Positions 1 to 6,388 of a stretch of DNA of 9,884 nt are shown here, one piece after another. Each line of letters starts with the position of its first letter. Positions within the stretch are counted from its first letter, which is position 1. Below the pieces are notes generated by a model that had not been told where the DNA came from, did no database searches, and worked only from the letters and a program-made list of their open reading frames with translations. This DNA is from Collinsella sp. (GTDB taxonomy: Bacteria > Actinomycetota > Coriobacteriia > Coriobacteriales > Coriobacteriaceae): assembly GCA_019419625.1 (NCBI GenBank), contig DXZO01000052.1:1-9884 (forward strand), given 5' to 3'. The position numbers and the translations under genes are program-made.

Positions 1-1932
1 GAAGACACCGACGAGGTCGCCGCCACCGTCGACCTTTCCGAGCTGAATATCGAGACCATCGAGCAGATCTCCCGTCTTGAGCCGTTTGGCCAGGGCAACA
101 AGGTGCCGCTGCTGGCTGCCGAGGGCGTGACGATGTGCGACCGCGCCGTGGTGGGCAAAACCGGCGAGCACATGCGCTTTGTGGCGACCGATGGCGCCGC
201 GAGTGTGCCGGCCATTATGTTCCGCGTGCCGCAAATCGATAAGCTCATCAACTGCGATAGCGCTGTCGACTTAGTGTTCGAGGCCGTTGCCGAGCATTGG
301 CAGGGGCGTGTGAAGCCCAAGCTCATGATCAAGGATGTTCTGGTTCGCGATACCACGCTGCCCAGCGTCGATGATCCGGCATGCGAGCTTCGTCGTGGCG
401 TGCAGCCGGCGGATTCCGGCCTGCGCCTGGAGTCGCGTAAGCGCGAGACGCTCGCCCAGCTTTCCTATACCGAGCTCACGCGCTCGCTTATCCATAGCTT
501 TATCGGATCGAACCAGCCGCACCGCGCGCAGGTTGAGGCGCTCGATGCCTTGGCCGACCACCAGAGCGTCTTGGCCGTTATGGGAACGGGCCGCGGCAAG
601 TCTCTCATCTTCCATGTACATGCTGCGCGCGAGGCTGTCCTTCGCGGACGTGCGAGCATCTTTGTCTATCCGCTGCGCGCGCTTGTTGCCGACCAGGCCT
701 ATCACCTCTCGTCGACGATGGCAGCGCTTGGCATTGGCGTTGGCGTGCTGACCGGCGAGACCGTGGAGGCCGCACGCGATGATGTGTTCGCCGGCCTAGC
801 TTCGGGCCGCACCGGTATCGTGCTCACGACGCCCGAGTTCCTATCTATCCACCGTGACCGCTTCGCGCGTTCGGGCCGCATCGGCTTTGTCGTTATCGAT
901 GAGGCGCACCACGCCGGCCTTGCCAAGGGCGGCGACCGCAGCGCCTATCTCGACATGCCCGATATCCTCAAAGCCCTGGGCGACCCGGTTGTTATGGCTG
1001 CGACGGCCACCGCGACGGCTCCGGTCGTGGCCGAGCTTGCCCGCATGCTGCCGATTACTCGCACGGTGGTCGACGAGACGGTGCGCGAGAACCTGCAGCT
1101 CGAGGACGACCGCGACCTTGCGAGCCGCGAGAACCGTTTGGTGTCGATCGTGGCGACGGGGGAGAAGACCGTCATTTACGTCAATTCGCGCGACCAGTCC
1201 GTGGCGCTCGCCAAGACGTTGCGCAAGCGTGTGCCCGATTGCGCAACCCATATCGCGTTCTATAACGCGGGGCTTGCGCGCTCCGATCGCCGCCGCGTGG
1301 AGGAAGCATTCCGAGACGGAAGCCTCAGCTGCATCGTCTCGACCTCTGCCTTTGGCGAGGGTGTCAATCTGCCCGATATCCGCCATGTCGTGCTGTACCA
1401 CATGCCGTTTGGCGCCATTGAGTTCAACCAGATGAGCGGGCGTGCCGGTCGTGACGGACAGCCCGCCGTGATCCACCTGCTCTATTCGTCGCGCGACGCC
1501 CGCATCAACGAGCGCCTGCTCGACTGCTACGCACCCGAGCGCGACGAACTCGTCACACTCTATCGTGCGTTGCAGACCATGTGGCGCTCCAACCGCGGTA
1601 AGACCGGGGATGATTCATTCTGCGCAAGCGATATCGACATCGCGCAGATGTGCCTTGCCATCGATGCTCGCACGCCGGTCGACGAGCGCTCGGTGGAAAG
1701 TGGCCTGGGAATCTTCGAAGAGCTTGGTTTCTGTCGCGTTTCGGGGTTTGACGACACCCGTCGCATCGCGATGGCCGAAAACCCCGGCCGTGTGCAATTG
1801 AGCAGGTCAATTCGCTATTTGGAGGGCTTGCGCTCGCGCATGGAGTTCTCGGCTTTCCGGAGTTGGGCGCTCGATTCGTGCGCTTCTGATATGCTAGCCA
1901 AAGTTAACCGCCCGATCGTACCGCGGGCCTAG
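1..1932 (+). CDS. recJ: RecJ exonuclease C-terminus fused to a DEAH/RecQ-like helicase (5' end missing)
   Basis: The frame is open from base 1, so the gene starts outside the window; 643 codons are visible. Residues about 20-110 match the RecJ C-terminal OB domain, including the family signature LEPFGQGN (26-33). RecJ is a 5'-3' single-strand DNA exonuclease in recombination and mismatch repair. After a linker at about 115-160 comes a complete SF2 helicase: Walker A GTGRGKS (195-201), YPLRALVADQ, TTPEF, DEAH (300-303), TATAT, VIYVNSRDQ, STSAFGEGVNLPD, and QMSGRAGRDGQ from residue 477. The last ~110 residues look winged-helix-like, with no clear RecQ zinc ligands. E. coli RecJ is about 577 residues, so this is a fusion: RecJ and RecQ act together at DNA ends, and here both activities appear to sit in one chain. 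The catalytic DHH domain is outside the window, so RecJ activity is inferred. The stop lies 15 nt before rel, suggesting co-transcription. Confidence 0.88.
   Translation, partial: EDTDEVAATVDLSELNIETIEQISRLEPFGQGNKVPLLAAEGVTMCDRAVVGKTGEHMRFVATDGAASVPAIMFRVPQIDKLINCDSAVDLVFEAVAEHWQGRVKPKLMIKDVLVRDTTLPSVDDPACELRRGVQPADSGLRLESRKRETLAQLSYTELTRSLIHSFIGSNQPHRAQVEALDALADHQSVLAVMGTGRGKSLIFHVHAAREAVLRGRASIFVYPLRALVADQAYHLSSTMAALGIGVGVLTGETVEAARDDVFAGLASGRTGIVLTTPEFLSIHRDRFARSGRIGFVVIDEAHHAGLAKGGDRSAYLDMPDILKALGDPVVMAATATATAPVVAELARMLPITRTVVDETVRENLQLEDDRDLASRENRLVSIVATGEKTVIYVNSRDQSVALAKTLRKRVPDCATHIAFYNAGLARSDRRRVEEAFRDGSLSCIVSTSAFGEGVNLPDIRHVVLYHMPFGAIEFNQMSGRAGRDGQPAVIHLLYSSRDARINERLLDCYAPERDELVTLYRALQTMWRSNRGKTGDDSFCASDIDIAQMCLAIDARTPVDERSVESGLGIFEELGFCRVSGFDDTRRIAMAENPGRVQLSRSIRYLEGLRSRMEFSAFRSWALDSCASDMLAKVNRPIVPRA
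1887..1895 (+). promoter_or_regulatory. Candidate extended -10 promoter for rel, inside the recJ 3' end
   Basis: TGATATGCT reads as an extended -10 (TGn plus TATGCT at 1890-1895). It would start transcription near 1902, about 46 nt before the rel ATG. No good -35 hexamer lies 16-18 nt upstream. It could give rel an independent promoter inside the last codons of recJ. Sequence match only. Confidence 0.3.
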
Positions 1933-1947
1933 GGGAAGGGGACCTCG

Positions 1948-4308
1948 ATGGATGCCGCAGCCCGTACCGCCCATGATTCCACCCTCCAGCCGTTCTCGGA
2001 GATGGAGCACTATAAGCATGCCGATGAGCTGCCGCCCGAGATTATGGCGGACAGCTACGACAAGCTGGAGCGCCTGTGCCTCAAATATATGAATGAGGAC
2101 GACTTTTCTAAGGTGGAGCAGGCCTATTGCTTTGCTGCCGAGAAGCACTGCAACCAAAAGCGCCGCTCGGGTGAGATGTACATCAACCATCCCGTCGAGG
2201 TGGCCATCATTTTGGCCGATCTCAAGATGGACTGCGATGTGGTGTGCGCCGCGCTGCTGCATGATACCGTCGAGGATACCGAGACCTCGCTTGCCGATGT
2301 GTCCGGCCTGTTTGGCGATACGGTGGCCGAGCTCGTCGATGGCGTGACCAAGCTCACCAACATCGAAGTCGATAGCATGGACGAGAAGCAGGCGCTTACG
2401 CTGCGCAAGATGTTCCTCGCCATGTCCAAAGACATTCGCGTTATCATCGTCAAACTTGCCGACCGTCTGCACAACATGCGCACCCTTGCGGCCCTGCGTG
2501 AGGACCGTCGCCTGTTTAAGGCCCGCGAGACCATGGACGTGTATGCGCCCCTGGCCGACCGTCTGGGCATGAGCTCTATTAAGTGGGAGCTCGAGGACCT
2601 GTCCTTCTTCTACCTTGAGCCCGATGCCTACCAGCGCATCGCACGCATGGTGGCTGAGTCGCGCGAGGTTCGCGAGCGCTATCTGGCCGAGACCATCAAG
2701 ACGCTCACCGACGAGCTCAACCGCATTGGCCTGGAAGACTTCCAGATCAACGGCCGTTCCAAGCACTATTGGTCCATCTACCAAAAGATGAAGCGCAAGG
2801 GCAAGGAATTCTCCGAGATCTACGACCTGGTGGCACTGCGCGTCATCACGCATTCGGTGCGCGATTGCTACTCCACACTCGGTGCGGTACATACGCTGTG
2901 GCACCCCATGCCCGGTCGCTTTAAAGACTATATCGCCATGCCCAAGGTCAATAACTACCAGTCGCTCCACACGACGGTAATCGGCCCCACGGCCCGCCCG
3001 CTCGAGATTCAGATTCGAACCTACGAGATGCATGAGCAGGCCGAGTACGGCATTGCCGCCCACTGGCTCTATAAGAAGTCGGGTGGATCGTCTGCGTCTA
3101 AGACCAATGATGCCCAGCGTCTGGACGACCAGATTAACTGGCTCAAACATTCGCTCGATTGGGCGGCGTCTGATGAGATCACCGACGCCAAGGAATACCT
3201 GCATTCGCTGAAGGTCGACCTCTTCGATCAAGAGATCTTCGTCTTTACGCCCAAGGGCGAGGTCATGGCGCTTCGTGCCGGCTCCACGCCGCTCGACTTT
3301 GCCTACGCCGTTCACACCGAGGTCGGCAACCACTGCGTCGGCGCCAAGATCAACGGTGCGGTGGCCCCGCTCACGCACGAGATCAAGACGGGCGATCGCG
3401 TTGAAATCCTGACCAACAAGAGTTCCAAGCCGTCGCGTGATTGGCTCAAGATCGTTAAGACGCCTTCCGCCAAGTCAAAGATCCGCCGTTACTTCGCTGC
3501 CGCGACCAAAGACGATGACGCTGCTGCCGGCCGCGATATACTGGCCAAGGACCTGCGCAAGCGCGGGTATGGCATCTCTACGCCGCGATCCACGCGTGCG
3601 CTCAACGCCGTGGCGGAGCAGTTGAACTTCAAGCAGCTCGAGGACCTGTTTGCCGCCGTGGGCGCCGGTAAGGTTGCCCCGCGCGCCGTGGGTAACAAGG
3701 TCGAGCAGATTTTGGACCCCAAGCCCGAGGAGCAGCTCACCAAGGCCGAGGCTATCGCCGAGGTCGTGAAGCAGCCTGCCCGTGGCTCCAACCGCAAGCC
3801 GCAAAAGCGCGGCAAGAGCGCCAGCAACGGCATTATCGTCAAGGGCGAGAGCAACAGCGGTCTGCTGGTCCGTCTGGCGCATTGCTGCAACCCCGTGACG
3901 GGCGACGATATCGTCGGCTTCATCACGCGCGGTCGTGGCGTCTCGGTGCATCGCGCCAACTGCCCCAACGTCAAGGGTCTTATGGAGCATCCCGAGCGCA
4001 TGATCGAAGTGGAGTGGGACGGCGCTGCCGACACCCTCTTCCAGGTCGAGATCGTGGTCGAGTGCCTGGACCGCATGGGCCTGCTCAAGGATGTCACTAT
4101 TGCCATTGGCGATGCGGGCGGCAATATCCTTTCTGCCGCCACGTCGACCAACCGCGAGGGTATTGCAACCCTGCGCTTTATGGTCGAGATCTCGGACGCG
4201 AGCGGTCTGGATCCGCTGCTGGCCTCTATCAGCAGCGTCGACTCGGTCTACGACGCGCGCCGCCTGATGCCCGGCGAGGGTGGAGCCCAGCTTAAGCGCC
4301 GCGTTTAG
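1948..4308 (+). CDS. relA: Bifunctional (p)ppGpp synthetase/hydrolase, long RSH family (Rel)
   Basis: This 786-residue protein makes and breaks the alarmone (p)ppGpp (ATP plus GDP/GTP, and its Mn-dependent hydrolysis), the core enzyme of the stringent response. The HD hydrolase domain keeps its metal ligands: His81 (NHPVEV), His105-Asp106 (LLHDTVED) and Asp172 (LADRLHN). The synthetase domain carries RFKDYIAMPK (RFKD at 324-327) and YQSLHT, and the RxKD form is typical of bifunctional Rel/SpoT rather than monofunctional E. coli RelA. A TGS domain starts near residue 423, the conserved Cys-Cys region (AHCCNPV, Cys646-Cys647) follows, and an ACT domain fills the last ~85 residues. The length is slightly above the usual 720-750 because of an extended N-terminus. 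The ATG has a purine-rich site (GGGAAGGGG) just upstream. With both active sites intact, this is probably the main Rel enzyme. The symbol could equally be rel. Confidence 0.96.
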   Translation: MDAAARTAHDSTLQPFSEMEHYKHADELPPEIMADSYDKLERLCLKYMNEDDFSKVEQAYCFAAEKHCNQKRRSGEMYINHPVEVAIILADLKMDCDVVCAALLHDTVEDTETSLADVSGLFGDTVAELVDGVTKLTNIEVDSMDEKQALTLRKMFLAMSKDIRVIIVKLADRLHNMRTLAALREDRRLFKARETMDVYAPLADRLGMSSIKWELEDLSFFYLEPDAYQRIARMVAESREVRERYLAETIKTLTDELNRIGLEDFQINGRSKHYWSIYQKMKRKGKEFSEIYDLVALRVITHSVRDCYSTLGAVHTLWHPMPGRFKDYIAMPKVNNYQSLHTTVIGPTARPLEIQIRTYEMHEQAEYGIAAHWLYKKSGGSSASKTNDAQRLDDQINWLKHSLDWAASDEITDAKEYLHSLKVDLFDQEIFVFTPKGEVMALRAGSTPLDFAYAVHTEVGNHCVGAKINGAVAPLTHEIKTGDRVEILTNKSSKPSRDWLKIVKTPSAKSKIRRYFAAATKDDDAAAGRDILAKDLRKRGYGISTPRSTRALNAVAEQLNFKQLEDLFAAVGAGKVAPRAVGNKVEQILDPKPEEQLTKAEAIAEVVKQPARGSNRKPQKRGKSASNGIIVKGESNSGLLVRLAHCCNPVTGDDIVGFITRGRGVSVHRANCPNVKGLMEHPERMIEVEWDGAADTLFQVEIVVECLDRMGLLKDVTIAIGDAGGNILSAATSTNREGIATLRFMVEISDASGLDPLLASISSVDSVYDARRLMPGEGGAQLKRRV

Positions 4309-4345
4309 TCGCGACGAACGTGTCACATTATTGATATTCGCTACG

Positions 4346-4371
4346 CTCGAGGCATCGTTTGATGCCTCGAG
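4346..4371 (+). terminator. Perfect 11-bp hairpin between rel and the MBL hydrolase gene
   Basis: CTCGAGGCATC (4346-4356) and GATGCCTCGAG (4361-4371) pair perfectly around a GTTT loop. Only TTCT follows, so as an intrinsic terminator it is weak. It could end or attenuate rel transcription, act as a processing or stability element between two co-transcribed genes, or sit in the 5' leader of the hydrolase, whose ribosome site begins 10 nt later. Confidence 0.5.
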
Positions 4372-4392
4372 TTCTATAGAGAGGAGAGGGAC

Positions 4393-5076
4393 ATGAGTGC
4401 TGTGTCCTTGGATTTAACTCCCAAGGGATCGGTCGAGATTGAGACGCTCGTAAACGGTCCCATTCAGACCAATAGCTATGCTGTTATTTCGGACAATGAG
4501 TGCGTGATTATCGATCCCGCATGGGAAGGCGAACGCCTGGTGGAGCATATTCGAGCCGAGCATCCCGGCGTACGCGTGTTTGGCGCCGTATGCACTCATG
4601 GCCATGCCGATCATGTTGGTGGTGTTGCAGGCGTGCGAACCACCGTTGGCGAGGGCTGCCAGTATGAGCTGTGTGCTAAGGATGTGGCGGTGCCGCATGC
4701 GAACATCGAGGAACAGCGAGCTATGTGGGGCATTGAGACGCCTGACCCCGGGGAGCCGACGCACCTGCTCGCCGAGGGAGATGCTATCGAGGTGGGCGAT
4801 ATCTACCTGCAGGTGATCGAGACGCCAGGGCATACGCCGGGCGGGATCGTCTTGTTTGCTGCCACCGAGCAGGGGAACATTGCCTTTGTGGGCGACACCC
4901 TGTTTCCGGGTGGGCACGGCCGCACCGATCTTTCTGGAGGAGACGAGGCGGCGATTCTGCGCTCGCTCTCCAAGCTCGCCCGGCTTCTCCCGCCCGATAC
5001 CGTTTGCCTAACCGGTCATGGCGATTCGACCACCATGGCACGCGAGCTCATGCAGAACCCTTTCATGCAGATTTAG
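4393..5076 (+). CDS. MBL-fold metallo-hydrolase, glyoxalase II-like
   Basis: This 227-residue protein is a metallo-beta-lactamase-fold hydrolase of the small glyoxalase II/YcbL-like group. It keeps the full dinuclear metal set: HGHADH (69-74), His147 in ETPGHTPGG, Asp168 in VGDTLF, and His209 in LTGHGDST. It has no signal peptide or membrane segment, so it is cytosolic. Related enzymes hydrolyse S-acyl-glutathione or other thioesters, but the substrate here cannot be read from the sequence, and actinobacteria generally lack glutathione. The ATG has a strong purine-rich site (GAGGAGAGGG) a few bases upstream. It lies 84 nt after rel; a similar hydrolase follows relA in many Firmicutes, so the pairing is an old neighbourhood, though a functional link to (p)ppGpp is not established. 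Confidence 0.9.
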   Translation: MSAVSLDLTPKGSVEIETLVNGPIQTNSYAVISDNECVIIDPAWEGERLVEHIRAEHPGVRVFGAVCTHGHADHVGGVAGVRTTVGEGCQYELCAKDVAVPHANIEEQRAMWGIETPDPGEPTHLLAEGDAIEVGDIYLQVIETPGHTPGGIVLFAATEQGNIAFVGDTLFPGGHGRTDLSGGDEAAILRSLSKLARLLPPDTVCLTGHGDSTTMARELMQNPFMQI

Positions 5077-5106
5077 CTTAATAGTCGGCTTTTGAAGCAC
5101 GAGAAG

Positions 5107-5181
5107 CGTCCAAACGTCAAGCTATTTTTCCCCAACGGGTCGATTTCGTAGGGCAAACGGTCAAAAAAGTCTGTTTGGACG
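5107..5181 (+). repeat. Perfect 9-bp inverted repeat upstream of fba
   Basis: CGTCCAAAC (5107-5115) is matched by its exact complement GTTTGGACG (5173-5181), with 57 nt between. The pair lies in the gap between the MBL gene and the fba promoter. The arms could be two half-sites for a regulator or the base of a long hairpin; the sequence between them is AT-rich and has no strong structure. Confidence 0.4.
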
Positions 5182-5193
5182 ATATTCGTGAAC

Positions 5194-5205
5194 AAACGAA
5201 CGTTT
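5194..5205 (+). promoter_or_regulatory. Candidate operator overlapping the fba -35 region
   Basis: AAACGAACGTTT is a short palindrome (AAACG/CGTTT around AA). A second partial symmetry, TTCGT...ACGAA, overlaps it at 5185-5200. It sits about 20 bases before the proposed -10 box, where a repressor would block polymerase. Glycolytic genes are often controlled by sugar-responsive repressors, but I do not recognise this as a known operator. Confidence 0.25.
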
Positions 5206-5221
5206 ATGCTCGGGTGCGCCG

Positions 5222-5230
5222 TGGTAAAAT
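5222..5230 (+). promoter_or_regulatory. Probable fba promoter (extended -10)
   Basis: TGGTAAAAT is an extended -10: TG, one base, then TAAAAT at 5225-5230. A weak -35 (TTTATG, 5203-5208) lies 16 nt upstream. Transcription would start near 5237, giving a leader of about 34 nt that carries the AGGAGG ribosome site at 5257-5262. Confidence 0.5.
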
Positions 5231-5270
5231 CTCAGGCGTTATCGGAGCAACCTTACAGGAGGTTTCTTTT

Positions 5271-6137
5271 ATGCTCGTCAACGCAGCAGACATGCTCAAG
5301 AAGGCCGAGGCCGGCAAGTACGGTCTTGGTGCCTTCAACACCAACAACCTCGAGTGGACCCTGGCTATTCTCCAGGCCGCCGAGGAGGCCAAGTCTCCGC
5401 TGATCCTTCAGTGCACCGCTGGTGCCGCTAAGTGGATGGGCGGTTTCAAGGTCTGCGCCGACATGGTCAAGGCTGCCGTCGAGGCCACGGGCGTTACCGT
5501 TCCCGTCGCCCTTCACCTCGATCACGGTTCTTACGAGGACTGCTTCAAGTGCATCGAGGCCGGCTTCACGTCCATCATGTATGACGGCTCTCACGAGGAG
5601 ACCTTCCAGCTTAACCTCGACCGCACCAAGGAGCTCGTTGAGCTTGCCCACTCCAAGGGCATGTCCATCGAGGCCGAGGTCGGCGGCATCGGCGGCACCG
5701 AGGACGGCGTGACCTCCAGCGGCGAGCTCGCTGATCCTGCTGAGTGCAAGCAGATCGCTGACCTGGGCGTCGACTTCCTTGCCTGCGGTATCGGCAACAT
5801 CCACGGCGTGTACCCTGCCGACTGGGCTGGCCTTTCCTTCGAGCGTCTGGGCGAGATCAAGGCCCAGACCGGCGACCTGCCCCTCGTCCTGCACGGTGGC
5901 ACCGGCATCCCCGAGGATCAGATCAAGAAGGCCATTTCCCTGGGCATCTCCAAGATCAACGTCAACACCGACCTGCAGCTCGTCTTCGCCAAGGGCGTCC
6001 GCGAGTACATCGAGGCTGGCAAGGATCAGCAGGGCAAGGGCTTTGACCCCCGCAAGCTCCTCAAGCCTGGTCGCGACAACATCGTCGCCCGCACCAAGGA
6101 GCTCATGGAGGAGTTTGGCTCCGTCAACAAGGCGTAA
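5271..6137 (+). CDS. fba: Class II fructose-1,6-bisphosphate aldolase
   Basis: This 288-residue zinc aldolase interconverts fructose-1,6-bisphosphate with glyceraldehyde-3-phosphate and dihydroxyacetone phosphate in glycolysis and gluconeogenesis, in the cytosol. The family pattern is clear: ALHLDHGS with catalytic Asp84 and zinc ligand His85, YDGSH, EAEVGGIGG (Glu134-Glu136 region), GNIHGVY with zinc ligand His178, LHGGTGIP with zinc ligand His208, and the phosphate-binding INVNTDLQ. The ATG at 5271 is chosen because AGGAGG lies at 5257-5262, 8 nt upstream, and because the protein then begins MLVNAADMLKKA, as this family usually does. An upstream in-frame ATG at 5175 would include the promoter and ribosome site in the coding region. 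Codons are almost entirely C/G-ending, suggesting high expression. It looks monocistronic, with its own promoter and a large downstream hairpin. Related tagatose-bisphosphate aldolases share the fold, but the constitutive, highly biased codon use favours fba. Confidence 0.95.
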   Translation: MLVNAADMLKKAEAGKYGLGAFNTNNLEWTLAILQAAEEAKSPLILQCTAGAAKWMGGFKVCADMVKAAVEATGVTVPVALHLDHGSYEDCFKCIEAGFTSIMYDGSHEETFQLNLDRTKELVELAHSKGMSIEAEVGGIGGTEDGVTSSGELADPAECKQIADLGVDFLACGIGNIHGVYPADWAGLSFERLGEIKAQTGDLPLVLHGGTGIPEDQIKKAISLGISKINVNTDLQLVFAKGVREYIEAGKDQQGKGFDPRKLLKPGRDNIVARTKELMEEFGSVNKA

Positions 6138-6158
6138 GCGTCGCTAAACTTCCCGCCG

Positions 6159-6248
6159 GAAGCCCCGTCCCCCTACACTGTTTCCTTTGCGCTCACCTGG
6201 CTTTGCCAGAAGTCGCGCCAAGAAAACAGCTCCGGGGGACGGGGCTTC
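6159..6248 (+). terminator. 90-nt compound hairpin after fba (terminator and/or repeat element)
   Basis: GAAGCCCCGTCCCCC (6159-6173) pairs perfectly over 15 bp with GGGGGACGGGGCTTC (6234-6248). Inside a 4x4 internal loop the structure continues: CTGTTT/AAACAG (6178-6183 with 6224-6229), CTT/AAG, GCGC/GCGC (6189-6192 with 6215-6218), and CTGGC-TTT-GCCAG (6197-6209). About 33 base pairs form in one rod. TTTCGTTT follows at 6249-6256, so it can act as the fba terminator, but it is far longer than terminators need to be. The long stem could also protect the 3' end of the mRNA, or the block could be a palindromic repeat of the REP or MITE type. Confidence 0.75.
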
Positions 6249-6315
6249 TTTCGTTTAACGCCGCAGGGTTACGAGGCTGAATTATTTATTTGACTACCGT
6301 TCAGCGGTGTTGATG

Positions 6316-6340
6316 GCTCCCTTGTTGGGGCTTTCTTTTT
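6316..6340 (+). terminator. Possible short terminator-like hairpin upstream of the transglutaminase gene
   Basis: GCTCC (6316-6320) can pair with GGGGC (6327-6331), with one T-G wobble and a 6-nt loop, and is followed by TTTCTTTTT. It may be a second terminator behind the large hairpin. The same bases supply the only -35-like hexamer (TTGGGG) for the promoter that follows, so one of the two readings may be wrong. Confidence 0.3.
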
Positions 6341-6353
6341 ATCTCGCTACAAT
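6325..6353 (+). promoter_or_regulatory. Probable promoter of the transglutaminase-like gene
   Basis: TTGGGG (6325-6330), a 17-nt spacer, and TACAAT (6348-6353, five of six consensus bases). The start would be near 6360, about 29 nt before the chosen ATG. Confidence 0.45.
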
Positions 6354-6388
6354 GGGCTTCAAGCGTTCTAGTGACTTGGAGTTTTGGT

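Noticed and set aside
1894..3378. 494-residue open frame antisense to rel
   Set aside because: A mirror of the strong codon bias of rel. The peptide has no recognisable domain, and the sense strand encodes a complete, well-conserved enzyme.
3475..4326. 283-residue open frame antisense to the rel 3' end
   Set aside because: Also a codon-bias shadow; no ribosome site or domain, and it covers the conserved ACT and Cys-Cys regions of Rel.
5175..5270. Upstream in-frame ATG extending the aldolase by 32 residues
   Set aside because: The extension would contain the candidate promoter and the AGGAGG site, and the extra residues do not look like the family's N-terminus.
6371..6388. GTG start extending the transglutaminase-like protein by six residues
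   Set aside because: No ribosome site before it, while GGAG is correctly placed for ATG 6389.
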